Below, in pieces: positions 1 to 6,849 of a stretch of 9,183 nt of DNA. Origin of the DNA: Clostridiales bacterium (GTDB lineage: Bacteria; Bacillota; Clostridia; Peptostreptococcales; Anaerovoracaceae); the NCBI GenBank assembly GCA_012799165.1, contig JAAZLU010000024.1:1-9183 (forward strand), read 5' to 3'. Below the pieces are notes generated by a model, which was given only the letters and a program-made list of their open reading frames with translations, searched no databases and had not been told where the DNA came from. The position numbers and the translations under genes were made by a program. The first letter of the stretch is position 1; each line of letters opens with the position of its first letter.

Positions 1-1733
1 AAGGCTTCTTCGTCCACCGCCACGGCTACGATGCTCTTGCCTTCGGACCTAAGGACCCCTATATCCTTCTCGTATCGCGCCAGATCTACATCCATGTCCT
101 CGATAAACGCGGGGCTTCCCGCCAGAAGGCATCGATCCTCCGAATCGAAGCCCGATACTCCCATACCCGCCAAGTTTTTAAAGCGCGATAAGGGCTCCGC
201 TTCCGAGATACCCATATCCTCTGCCCGGGCACATATCGCTTCTGCAAGGGGATGCTCGGAGAGAGTTTCTAGCGCATAAGCTGCCCGCATGAGCCCCCGC
301 TCGTCCTCAGACACTATATCGCTGACCACGGGAGTTCCTTCCGTTACGGTGCCCGTCTTATCGAAGATCGCGACCTGCACTTTATGAGTTATCTCCAATG
401 CCTCGCCGCTGCGGATGAGTATGCCCTGCGAAGCTCCAAGACCCGTGCCGACTATTACAGCGGTAGGAGTCGCAAGCCCCATGGCGCAGGGACAGGCGAT
501 TACGAGTACCGATGTAAATATCTTTATGGCGAAGGCAAAGTCCTCGCCGAAGGCCAGCCATATAATCGCCGCAGCGATAGCTATCGCCATCACTATTGGA
601 ACGAAGACCCCCGACACCTTATCGGCGAGTCTCGATATCGGAGCCTTCTTGCCTTGTGCATCCTCCACAAAGCGAATTATCTGCGAGAGGGTCGTATCCT
701 CGCCTATGCGGGTGACCCGAACATAGAGCACACCGTCCACGCAGACGCTCCCCCCTATAACCTCGCCGCCCTCGCTCTTTGCGACCGGCATGCTCTCCCC
801 CGTGAGCATGGCCTCGTTTATGCTTCCGCTGCCCGAAGATACGATTCCGTCCAGCGGCACCCTCGCTCCCGCCTTTACAAGCACTATATCTCCCAGCTGC
901 ACACTCGCCGTCGGGACTTCCCTCTGTCCGTCTGCATCGACCAGAATTGCAGTCTCCGGGGCGAGCTCCATCAATTTAAGTATCGCCCCCTTGGTCTTTT
1001 CCTTGCTGCTCGCTTCCATGTATTTACCGACGGAGACTAGAGCCGGTACCATGGCGGCGGATTCGTAGTAAAGGTTATGAACCAAGTCAGGATTATCCGT
1101 AATCAGCAGCGTCGTAACGAAGCTGTATATGAAAGACGCGCTCGCACTGAGGGCGACCAGAGTATCCATGTTCGGATTGCCGCGAAAGAGCGATGAAAAG
1201 CCTCTTGTAAAAAATCTCCTGTTGAGAAACAGAACCGGCATAGTCAAAGCCATCTGCAATATGGCTTGATTCACCGGATGAGTTTCACGAGAGAAGATGT
1301 CCGGAATCGGTAGATTCGGAAACAGCATTGGACCCATGGATACGAGGAAGAGTAAGCCCGCAAAAACTATGGAGGCAATGAGCGAGTGCTTTTCTCTTGC
1401 GAGATTCTGCGCATCGAAATCCGAGGCTGAGCCGCCCGGCATTCCTGCGGACGCTGCGTCGCTTGCAGAGGCTCCTGCAACTGAAACTCCGGATGTACCA
1501 CCTACGCATACTCCGTTTCTTCGTTGTAGTTCAGCCGAAAACCCCGCCTTCTCGATGGCGGATATTATGTCCTGCGGAGTAGTCTTCTCCTCGTCGTAGG
1601 AGATGCTGAGGCGATTGAGAGGCAAATTTACATCGCTGCTCTCCACCCCCGGCAATTTGCGCGTAACTTTCTCTACTGCGCCGGAGCAAGCTGCACAGTG
1701 CATACCTCCTATGTTATAAATTTCCTCTCTCAT
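1..1733 (-). CDS. copA: Copper-exporting P1B-type ATPase CopA (C-terminus beyond window)
   Basis: Pumps Cu(I) out of the cytosol across the inner membrane using ATP. My minus-strand reading runs open from an ATG at 1733 to the left edge, about 577 residues, so the end of the ATP-binding domain and the last membrane helices are missing. One N-terminal heavy-metal-associated domain carries GMHCAAC (Cys13, Cys16). A Gly/Ser/Ala-rich linker of roughly 40 residues follows, then membrane helices. The actuator motif TGES has its Glu at about 313. The transmembrane metal site is CPC (Cys414-Pro415-Cys416) within CPCAMGLATP. The phosphorylated Asp is in DKTGT at about 458, and the SEHPLA motif has His494. 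CPC with the CxxC domain indicates Cu(I) rather than Zn/Cd. The Shine-Dalgarno site is weak (AAAGAG about 8 nt upstream). It follows the ABC pair on the same strand after 219 bp, without the operators found upstream, so it is probably a separate unit. Family certain; Ag(I) transport also possible. Confidence 0.96.
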   Translation of the reverse strand, partial: MREEIYNIGGMHCAACSGAVEKVTRKLPGVESSDVNLPLNRLSISYDEEKTTPQDIISAIEKAGFSAELQRRNGVCVGGTSGVSVAGASASDAASAGMPGGSASDFDAQNLAREKHSLIASIVFAGLLFLVSMGPMLFPNLPIPDIFSRETHPVNQAILQMALTMPVLFLNRRFFTRGFSSLFRGNPNMDTLVALSASASFIYSFVTTLLITDNPDLVHNLYYESAAMVPALVSVGKYMEASSKEKTKGAILKLMELAPETAILVDADGQREVPTASVQLGDIVLVKAGARVPLDGIVSSGSGSINEAMLTGESMPVAKSEGGEVIGGSVCVDGVLYVRVTRIGEDTTLSQIIRFVEDAQGKKAPISRLADKVSGVFVPIVMAIAIAAAIIWLAFGEDFAFAIKIFTSVLVIACPCAMGLATPTAVIVGTGLGASQGILIRSGEALEITHKVQVAIFDKTGTVTEGTPVVSDIVSEDERGLMRAAYALETLSEHPLAEAICARAEDMGISEAEPLSRFKNLAGMGVSGFDSEDRCLLAGSPAFIEDMDVDLARYEKDIGVLRSEGKSIVAVAVDEEA

Positions 1734-1758
1734 ACTGACGACTCTTTCTAATTCAAAA

Positions 1759-1786
1759 TAAATATCCTTTGAGTTAAACAGTTCAA
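1759..1786 (-). promoter_or_regulatory. Possible copA promoter
   Basis: On the minus strand TTGAAC (1781-1786) and TATTTA (1759-1764) are 16 bp apart and lie about 26 bp upstream of the copA start codon. The -35 hexamer matches consensus at 4 of 6 positions and the -10 at 3 of 6. A short inverted repeat, TTTGA/TCAAA with a 10-bp centre (1768-1787), overlaps the spacer and the -35 element. It could be an operator but matches no copper-regulator box I know. Weak call. Confidence 0.25.
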
Positions 1787-1824
1787 ACCGAATCTCCTCT
1801 TGCTGCACGATTTATTCTAAAAAT

Positions 1825-1849
1825 GTTAAAACAGCATATCCGGCGCTGC
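1825..1849 (-). terminator. Weak candidate intrinsic terminator after the ABC pair
   Basis: Read on the minus strand, CAGC and GCTG flank a 9-nt segment; a G-T wobble could extend the stem to 5 bp. TTTTAACATTTTT follows. The stem is short for an intrinsic terminator. It is the only hairpin followed by a T-rich stretch between the ABC operon and copA. Confidence 0.27.
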
Positions 1850-1869
1850 TTTGGTATACAGCGGAAGAT

Positions 1870-1899
1870 CCAAAATACACCCCGATACTTGCATTTTGG
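1870..1899. repeat. Inverted repeat of unknown role
   Basis: CCAAAAT (1870-1876) and ATTTTGG (1893-1899) form a perfect 7-bp inverted repeat around a 16-bp centre that includes CCCC. No T-tract follows on either strand, so it is not a standard terminator. It could be a regulator site for copA or an mRNA 3'-end hairpin. Confidence 0.4.
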
Positions 1900-1952
1900 C
1901 TTTCGAAAGTATATCAACCGTTGCACAGCAAAGAGCGATGGAGGCAAAGGAT

Positions 1953-3701
1953 TTATGATTGCAGGCTCCAATCCGCGCCTCGAGCCTGAAGTTCCGTCAT
2001 GCGCCTGAATATGCCGCCCTTTTTGGCACGCAGCTCTTTCGAGGTTCCTTCTTCCGCTACCTTCCCATCGGCGAGCACGACAATCTTGTCCGCCGCCTCG
2101 ACCGTGCGCATGCGATGAGCGATTACGAGGACGGTCTTTCCTGCAAGCAGGCGAGACAGCGCGGCCTGAACCTTCGTCTCGTTTTCAACATCGAGCGCAG
2201 CGGTGGCTTCGTCGAGGAGCACTATGGGCGCATCTTTAAGAAGAGCCCGCGCAATGGAGATGCGCTGCCGTTCGCCGCCTGAAAGCCTGGCTCCGTTTTC
2301 TCCGATCAGTGTCTGATATCCCTGCGGCATCTTGCTTACGAATTCATCGCAGTTTGCCGCTGCTGCAGCCGCAAGGACTTCTTCGTCCGTAGCACCGTAT
2401 TTTCCGAGACGGATATTCTCCATAACCGTATCGTCGAAGAGCATAACCTCCTGAAAGACCATCGAATAGTCGCTCAGGAGCACTTCCGGCTCGACCGTTG
2501 AAATGTCGATGCCGCCCACCTCGATGCCCCCTTCGTCGATATCCCAGAGCCTTGCCGCAAGGCGCGCACAGGTGCTCTTGCCCGAGCCGGAAGGGCCGAC
2601 CAACGCGGTCACCTCGCCTTCCTTGGCCGTAAAACTTACATTCTTTAAGACCTGTTCTTCGTCGTAGGCGAAGCTGACATTCTTAAATTCTATATCGTGC
2701 CCGGCGGGTTCAAATACTTCGACGCCTTCCGCAATCGGGGTGTCGTGAATCTCCATCAGGCGATTGGCCGAAACTTCGGACACGAATACTTCTGCTATTA
2801 GCGCGAGGCTCTGATCGAAGGGCGCATAGATTCTGGTTATTACCATCAGGAACATAAAGAGGAGCATAAAGTCGATGCTTCCCGAGGCTATAAGTTTTGC
2901 TCCGACAAGTATGGTAGTGGCAACCCCGAGCCGCATTATTACGCTCGCGGCGTTTACAAAGAGACCCACGGCAAGTTCGCTTTTCCTCATGCCGAGCTCG
3001 TGCTCGTCGACCTTATCGCCCAAATCCGCTAGGTAATGTTCCTCCTGATTGAAGGCGCGGATCTCTCTAACGTTTTCCAGCCCCTCCTGAATGCCGTCGG
3101 CAACCACGATCGCCTTGGCCTTAACCATCTCCGCCATTTTGTTGGAAATCTTTCTCGTCCCCAGCAGAAGCACAAAAGCGACCGGTACGCCCCAGAGGCA
3201 AGCCAGCGCAAGCCGCCAATCCTTGATGAACAAGCCCACCGCAATGATGGTCGTGGAAACATATGTACCGTATAGATACCCCAGGACATGAGACCAGACA
3301 TGCTCTAGGCGGTTCACGTCTCCCATGATGGTCTCCGTTAGATCCGCAAGGTCGCGCTTTCCGAAATAGCCTAGCGGGAGCTTACGCAGGCGTTCCGCAA
3401 GCCCTAGACGCACGGTCTCCACTTCGCCGTAAACCAAACCGTAAGTGGCATGGTATTGTTTAAGATGCGTAAAAAGAGACAGGCCGATAAATGCGACAAT
3501 CAGCAGGATGTATTTAAGAGCATTGGGCAATGGCGCAGCATTCGTAAGAGTGTCCATAAACTGCGACATCAACCGATAGAGTATGCCGACGCCGCCCATC
3601 ACGACGAGGTTTACGACTATCGTCCAGGCTGCGCCCTTCTTTGTGTTCGCCACGCCGCTATCCGACAGAGCGTACTTGCGCTTGAATTTCTCTCCGAACA
3701 T
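1953..3701 (-). CDS. ABC exporter-fold half-transporter, subunit B (intact ATPase motifs)
   Basis: A 582-residue half-transporter with an N-terminal six-helix domain (hydrophobic stretches near 25-45, 62-80, 142-160, 163-181, 245-268 and 275-292) followed by a nucleotide-binding domain. All ATPase motifs look functional: Walker A GPSGSGKST with Lys375, Q-loop Gln417, signature LSGGERQ at 473-479, Walker B with catalytic Glu498 in LLDEATAALD, and switch His529. The start codon follows the stop of the upstream ABC gene directly (TAGATG). A strong Shine-Dalgarno (GGGGGAGGTGG) lies inside the upstream gene's end, so the two are translationally coupled and very likely form a heterodimer. Family knowledge: such adjacent pairs include YbtP/YbtQ and IrtA/IrtB, which import metallophores despite their exporter fold, and also multidrug or peptide exporters. 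The flavodoxin/DUF3793 context and metal-type operators favour a metallophore or metal-chelate role. Substrate unproven. Confidence 0.93.
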   Translation of the reverse strand: MFGEKFKRKYALSDSGVANTKKGAAWTIVVNLVVMGGVGILYRLMSQFMDTLTNAAPLPNALKYILLIVAFIGLSLFTHLKQYHATYGLVYGEVETVRLGLAERLRKLPLGYFGKRDLADLTETIMGDVNRLEHVWSHVLGYLYGTYVSTTIIAVGLFIKDWRLALACLWGVPVAFVLLLGTRKISNKMAEMVKAKAIVVADGIQEGLENVREIRAFNQEEHYLADLGDKVDEHELGMRKSELAVGLFVNAASVIMRLGVATTILVGAKLIASGSIDFMLLFMFLMVITRIYAPFDQSLALIAEVFVSEVSANRLMEIHDTPIAEGVEVFEPAGHDIEFKNVSFAYDEEQVLKNVSFTAKEGEVTALVGPSGSGKSTCARLAARLWDIDEGGIEVGGIDISTVEPEVLLSDYSMVFQEVMLFDDTVMENIRLGKYGATDEEVLAAAAAANCDEFVSKMPQGYQTLIGENGARLSGGERQRISIARALLKDAPIVLLDEATAALDVENETKVQAALSRLLAGKTVLVIAHRMRTVEAADKIVVLADGKVAEEGTSKELRAKKGGIFRRMTELQARGADWSLQS

Positions 3702-3717
3702 CTAATCCACCTCCCCC
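3699..3717 (-). promoter_or_regulatory. Stop-start junction with strong RBS coupling the two ABC genes
   Basis: The minus strand reads GGGGGAGGTGG (3707-3717), two bases, then TAGATG. The stop codon of subunit A touches the start codon of subunit B. The Shine-Dalgarno lies within the last codons of subunit A. This arrangement favours co-translation at similar levels, as expected for heterodimer partners. Confidence 0.85.
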
Positions 3718-5540
3718 GCGCTCGAAATTCGCCATTCAAGGCCTCGCATATAATCTTCCCACATCGCCGCATAGAGACCTCCTGCTCCCTTGAGCTCCTC
3801 ATGAGTACCCTCCTCGATGAGCCTCCCTTCGTCCAGCACGATTATTTTATCTGCGTCGACCACGGTAGAGAGGCGATGAGCAATCATGATTACCGTTCGC
3901 CCCCTCATCAAAACAGCGAAAGCCTTTTGGATGAGCATCTCGTTTTCGGGATCTGCAAAGGCCGTCGCCTCGTCGAGAACGACTATGGGCGCATCCTTTA
4001 GGATGGCCCGAGCCAGGGCGATTCTCTGCCGCTCTCCGCCCGAAAGATAGACTCCTTTGCTGCCGAGCTTCGTATCCAAACCTTCCGGGAATTTGGCGAT
4101 TATGTCGCCGCACTGCGCGGCGTAAAGAGACGCCAACACCTCTTCGCGAGTAGCCTCGGGCCTTGCCATGCGAACATTTTCGAGTATAGAAGCCTTAAAG
4201 AGGCGACTGTCCTGAAACACGAAGGCCACATGCTTCATAAGGACGCGTGGGTCGATCTTCCTTACATCCACGCCTCCGACTTCGACCGCCCCGGAATCGA
4301 CATCCCAAAAGCGGGGTATGAGGCTCGCGGCAGTGGTTGTGCCCCCTCCCGAAGGACCGACCAACGCCAGAGTCCGACCGGACTCCAATCTGAAAGACAA
4401 ATTCTTGAGTGCCGGGAAATTCGAGCCCTCGTATGTAAAAGTAACATCCTTGAACTCGATGCTGTTTCCTCTCGGCTGCTCGGGATCCTCAGCCGTCTTA
4501 AGCTCGGGCGCGCTCATTACGAGGTCGACACGGTTTAGCGCGTTCTCTGCGAGCATCATCCCGCTCGCCGCAAACATTACCTTGGCAAGAGATGTGGAAA
4601 CGATCGCCGAAAACACAGCGTAGAATGCGAAATCCGTAACAAACTCGGCAAAGCCTCCGGAGGCCAAAGTGCCCGGCGCCAGAAACAGGGCCACGGGGAC
4701 CAAAAACACAAAGGCACTCGCGGTAAAGGTCAGGTTGATGCTCTGCGGCAAGCGACAGACCGCGCCTTGATAATATTCGGCCTTGGCGCTGTAATCCTCA
4801 ATGGCCTGCTTAAAGGCTCTAAAGGAATAGACGGTCTGCTGGAATATCTTAACCACGGGGATTCCTCGCACGTACTCCGTCCCCGCCTTGCTCATATTGT
4901 CCTGTGCGGCCTGATATTCCGCTATGAGCCCCGCGTTCTTTCCCGACATCATCGAAGCCATCGCGAGTATGGAAACGACGGCAGACAAGAGGCAAGCACC
5001 GCCCATGCGCCAATCGAATACGAACATCAGGACTATCATCGCGACGAACATCGCCGCAGTGCCCACTATATCCGCAAGATTGTGCGCCAGAAGGGTCTCC
5101 GTCTCGGCGGCGGCCCCGTCCAGGCGATTGCGCAACAAGCCGGATGCATTGCTGTCGAAGAAGCCGAGCGGCGCTTTCATCATCTTGGCCATACCCTGCT
5201 TCCGTATGTTGGCCGCCGTCCTGAATGCAGTAAGGTGAGTGCACATCAGCGCGGCGAAATATATGAGTATCCCGGCCACTGCAAAGGCGAATGCCATCCA
5301 GCCGTAGTTTTCGATTTCAGCAGCCTGCGTGCAGTTCGGCGCAACCGCGACGAGGTCCCGGACGACGAGCCAGATACAGATATAGGGTAACATACCCAAA
5401 ATCATGGCTAGCGCCGAAAGAGCTAAGCCGAAAACCATGAGCCCCCTGTAGTTGCCAGCATATGCCATCAGGCGGCTCACGGCCGATTCTTTCTTTTCTC
5501 CTGCCGAATTTCTTTTTTCTTCCTTCAAAATCAAAACCAT
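3702..5540 (-). CDS. ABC exporter-fold half-transporter, subunit A (Walker A lysine replaced by Thr)
   Basis: A 612-residue half-transporter: hydrophobic segments near 33-60, 80-104, 158-176, 180-198, 268-288 and 300-318, then a nucleotide-binding domain. Its Walker A reads GPSGGGTTT: residue 401 (codon ACA, 4338-4340), normally the ATP-contacting lysine, is Thr. The other motifs look normal: Q-loop Gln443, signature LSGGERQ 499-505, Walker B with Glu524 in VLDEATAFADPENE, switch His555. With subunit B intact, one of the two composite ATP sites should be impaired. The change is one base from a lysine codon, so a sequencing error or strain mutation is possible. The ATG at 5540 has AAAAGG directly against it, too close for normal ribosome binding; a TTG two codons later would have about 6-nt spacing, so the true start may be slightly internal. 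The substrate is probably shared with subunit B; import of a metal chelate is inferred from context. Confidence 0.92.
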   Translation of the reverse strand: MVLILKEEKRNSAGEKKESAVSRLMAYAGNYRGLMVFGLALSALAMILGMLPYICIWLVVRDLVAVAPNCTQAAEIENYGWMAFAFAVAGILIYFAALMCTHLTAFRTAANIRKQGMAKMMKAPLGFFDSNASGLLRNRLDGAAAETETLLAHNLADIVGTAAMFVAMIVLMFVFDWRMGGACLLSAVVSILAMASMMSGKNAGLIAEYQAAQDNMSKAGTEYVRGIPVVKIFQQTVYSFRAFKQAIEDYSAKAEYYQGAVCRLPQSINLTFTASAFVFLVPVALFLAPGTLASGGFAEFVTDFAFYAVFSAIVSTSLAKVMFAASGMMLAENALNRVDLVMSAPELKTAEDPEQPRGNSIEFKDVTFTYEGSNFPALKNLSFRLESGRTLALVGPSGGGTTTAASLIPRFWDVDSGAVEVGGVDVRKIDPRVLMKHVAFVFQDSRLFKASILENVRMARPEATREEVLASLYAAQCGDIIAKFPEGLDTKLGSKGVYLSGGERQRIALARAILKDAPIVVLDEATAFADPENEMLIQKAFAVLMRGRTVIMIAHRLSTVVDADKIIVLDEGRLIEEGTHEELKGAGGLYAAMWEDYMRGLEWRISSAGEVD

Positions 5541-5548
5541 CCTTTTCT

Positions 5549-5583
5549 AAGCAAAGAAAGGCGAAAGCTACCTAGCGCCCGCC
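5549..5583 (-). terminator. Candidate attenuator or weak terminator ahead of the ABC genes
   Basis: The minus strand between flavodoxin and ABC subunit A can fold from 5583 to 5560. GGCG pairs with CGCC, then come two G-T wobbles, one mismatch, and an inner GCT/AGC stem closing an AGGT loop. TTTCTTTGCTT follows (5559-5549). The interrupted T-tract suggests a leaky terminator that could lower ABC expression relative to flavodoxin. Folding inferred by eye. Confidence 0.35.
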
Positions 5584-5617
5584 TTCTCTTAAGCTCCTTT
5601 TGTTTTAACGACGCAGC

Positions 5618-5641
5618 TGTGCGGAAAATGGAGGCCGCACA
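5618..5641. repeat. Inverted repeat downstream of flavodoxin
   Basis: TGTGCGG (5618-5624) and CCGCACA (5635-5641) form a perfect 7-bp inverted repeat with a 10-nt loop in the 133-bp flavodoxin-ABC gap. No T-run follows on the minus strand. It may be an mRNA-processing or stabilising hairpin at the flavodoxin 3' end. A perfect Shine-Dalgarno-like AAAGGAG (5594-5600, minus) lies just downstream with no start codon at usable distance. Confidence 0.5.
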
Positions 5642-5673
5642 AATTTACTCTTTATTGCGCCTCTTTACTTATA

Positions 5674-6099
5674 TTAGCCTGCGAGAGCTTCTCCTAAGGC
5701 TCGGCACTTGGCTTTGGCTGTTTCGTCGGGAGCTTCGTTGCATATTACACTGTCTGCGACCAATCGTATTCCCGCGCTATTGCAATCGTCCTCCCAATTT
5801 CTCATCCATTCGCCGTCTCCCCAGCCGTAAGAACCGAAGAGCGCTACGGATTTGCCCGACAGAGCAGGCTTGCAGGCGGAGAACATGGGCTCAAACTCCT
5901 CCTCCTCCAACACTTCCGCTCCCATCGAAGGGCAGCCAAAGCCTATGGCATCGTAGGAAGAAACCATATCGGGCGTGAATTTGTCGCAAGTCAAAAATTC
6001 AACTTCGCCGCCCGCGTTCTTAGCACCCTCAGCTACAGCCATCGCCATCTGCTCGGTATTTCCAGTACCGCTCCAATAAACTACCGCAATCTTTTTCAT
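5674..6099 (-). CDS. Short-chain flavodoxin
   Basis: A small soluble FMN protein, 141 residues, that carries low-potential electrons and in many bacteria replaces ferredoxin when iron is scarce. The N-terminal strand KKIAVVYWSGTGNTE is the classical FMN phosphate-binding loop (residues 10-15, SGTGNT). GFGCPSMGAE (about 53-62) corresponds to the first isoalloxazine-flanking loop and FGSYGWGDGEW (88-98) to the second. An acidic run, EEEE, at 65-68 is typical of the partner-binding face. Length and motifs match clostridial short-chain flavodoxins. It lies 58 bp after the DUF3793 gene on the same strand with no obvious promoter between, so it is likely co-transcribed from the operator-controlled promoter at 6850-6878. 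The Shine-Dalgarno is weak (AGG about 12 nt upstream). Its partner could be a reductive metal-release step, but that is speculation. Confidence 0.95.
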   Translation of the reverse strand: MKKIAVVYWSGTGNTEQMAMAVAEGAKNAGGEVEFLTCDKFTPDMVSSYDAIGFGCPSMGAEVLEEEEFEPMFSACKPALSGKSVALFGSYGWGDGEWMRNWEDDCNSAGIRLVADSVICNEAPDETAKAKCRALGEALAG

Positions 6100-6157
6100 A
6101 TTTCTTTGCCTAATCCTTTCATTAAAATATTCTTGAAAACTATATCTGTGCGGACTT

Positions 6158-6736
6158 TTAGCCCGCTACAGCCAACTCTTCTATGGACAACCCCATGGCC
6201 GCCATCCTGCAAAATATCCGCGTGCAGCACCTAAACATTTCGAATTTTACAAGCGCTGAACTCTCGTCTCCGTAAACCTGCCAACATCCCGTACACTTCG
6301 GACACCTGCCGCCGTCCATCATATATCCGCGCACATCTTCGGGAGGATATCCGAGGAACAAACCTATCTCGTGTGGAAATTCCTCGGAGAACTTAACTCT
6401 TTTGAGAAGTCTTCCGATGCATTCCGAGGGCTTGCAACTTTTATATCCCGAATCCCTCAGTATTTGCCGGGCCTGCTCGTCCGCAAGATCGCCGATTAGC
6501 GCAGAAGGCCGGAATACATAAAGCAGACAGCGCTCGTTCGAATGCCTCAGCGGAATTATCTTAACCCCCTTCGCGTCGAGACGCCGATTGAGCTGCCTTA
6601 TATCGCAGAGTAGATCTTGGAAGTTTTTGCAGGGCATCGAGAACATATTTCCGCTCTTGAGTCCCGCGAGAGTAGGAGAGCAATATCTTATCACTTTGTT
6701 TGAAAGTTCATTTTGTGTTATTCTTCTTTTTTTCAT
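6158..6736 (-). CDS. DUF3793 family protein, cysteine-rich
   Basis: A 192-residue cytosolic protein that I recognise as DUF3793, a Bacillota family of unknown function often found beside flavodoxin and iron-transport genes (from memory). The recognisable core is FPHEIGLFLGYPPEDV at 120-135, followed by a Cys-rich segment with CPKCTGC (Cys145, Cys148, Cys151) and later cysteines at 170, 171 and 176. In all 12 of 192 residues are Cys, high for a cytosolic protein and suggestive of metal, Fe-S or heme ligation or redox chemistry, though no function is established. It has no signal peptide or membrane segment. The ATG at 6736 is preceded by a good Shine-Dalgarno (AGGAGAG, 4 nt before ATG). It is the first gene after the operator-bearing promoter, with flavodoxin and the ABC pair downstream. 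Confidence 0.88.
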   Translation of the reverse strand: MKKRRITQNELSNKVIRYCSPTLAGLKSGNMFSMPCKNFQDLLCDIRQLNRRLDAKGVKIIPLRHSNERCLLYVFRPSALIGDLADEQARQILRDSGYKSCKPSECIGRLLKRVKFSEEFPHEIGLFLGYPPEDVRGYMMDGGRCPKCTGCWQVYGDESSALVKFEMFRCCTRIFCRMAAMGLSIEELAVAG

Positions 6737-6772
6737 CTGACTCTCCTACCTCATCAGGAACTCAGGAAAGAA

Positions 6773-6790
6773 GGTTAGCTATATCTAACC
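6773..6790. promoter_or_regulatory. Palindromic operator, variant copy in the DUF3793 leader
   Basis: GGTTAGCTATATCTAACC has perfect 6-bp arms (GGTTAG/CTAACC) around a 6-bp centre. Its inner 16 bp match the operators at 6831-6846 and 8701-8716 at 12-13 positions, with all differences in the centre. It lies some 50 bp downstream of the predicted start of transcription. It could therefore act as a roadblock or looping partner, or serve a second, weaker promoter that I cannot identify. Confidence 0.6.
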
Positions 6791-6802
6791 CACTGGCTGT
6801 TT

Positions 6803-6827
6803 TTAGGGCACCGTTGCGGCGCCCTAA
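6803..6827. repeat. GC-rich inverted repeat between the two operators
   Basis: TTAGGGC (6803-6809) and GCCCTAA (6821-6827) are perfect 7-bp arms. The hairpin extends through one A/C mismatch to two further C-G pairs closing the loop GTTGC. In the minus-strand transcript it is followed by A residues, so it is not a terminator. The outer TTAGG...CCTAA resembles DtxR-type half-sites, but the 25-bp span exceeds a single box. It may be an overlapping operator or a leader hairpin. Confidence 0.5.
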
Positions 6828-6830
6828 CTT

Positions 6831-6846
6831 GTTAGACAAATCTAAC
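6831..6846. promoter_or_regulatory. Palindromic operator at the DUF3793-operon start site
   Basis: GTTAGACAAATCTAAC has perfect 6-bp arms (GTTAGA/TCTAAC) around CAAA. It begins 3 bp downstream of the predicted -10 hexamer and so covers the start of transcription, where a bound repressor would block initiation. An identical 16-mer stands at 8701-8716 in front of the other unit. The TTAG/CTAA half-sites recall DtxR/IdeR metal-repressor boxes, but spacing differs from the classical 19-bp box. Regulator identity is inferred; no regulator gene lies in the window. Confidence 0.78.
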
Positions 6847-6849
6847 TAT

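Larger units (their letters stand above)
1734..1952. other. Intergenic region between ABC pair and copA
   Basis: This 219-bp stretch holds no convincing gene. It contains a possible weak terminator for the ABC operon, a 7-bp inverted repeat and a possible copA promoter, listed separately. I looked for a classical CopY box (TACAnnTGTA) and for a symmetrical CsoR box and found neither. Confidence 0.6.

Noticed and set aside
384..1040. Long plus-strand open frame of 218 codons opposite copA
   Set aside because: It lies wholly antisense to a clear CopA coding frame, its peptide is rich in Arg, His and Tyr with no recognisable domain, and it has no good ribosome-binding site. It reflects codon bias of the real gene.
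1870..1899. CsoR-type operator upstream of copA
   Set aside because: The CCCC lies on one side only (ATACACCCCGATAC), with no matching GGGG arm, so the two-fold symmetry of CsoR boxes is missing.
3450..4001. Plus-strand open frame of 183 codons spanning the ABC-ABC junction
   Set aside because: Antisense to two certain ABC genes, with low-complexity composition and no domain features.
4767..5390. Plus-strand open frame of 207 codons opposite ABC subunit A
   Set aside because: Antisense to the membrane domain of the ABC gene. The His/Arg/Tyr-rich peptide is typical of a shadow frame.
5619..5978. Plus-strand open frame of 119 codons overlapping flavodoxin
   Set aside because: Antisense to flavodoxin; Arg/Leu/Pro-rich, with no ribosome-binding site or promoter.
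6773..6843. DUF3793 leader as a riboswitch (preQ1-like hairpin with an A-rich tail)
   Set aside because: Hairpin followed by CCCTAAAAAC is only superficially similar. Conserved residues of preQ1, cobalamin, SAM or manganese riboswitches are not recognisable, and the palindromes are better explained as protein-binding operators.
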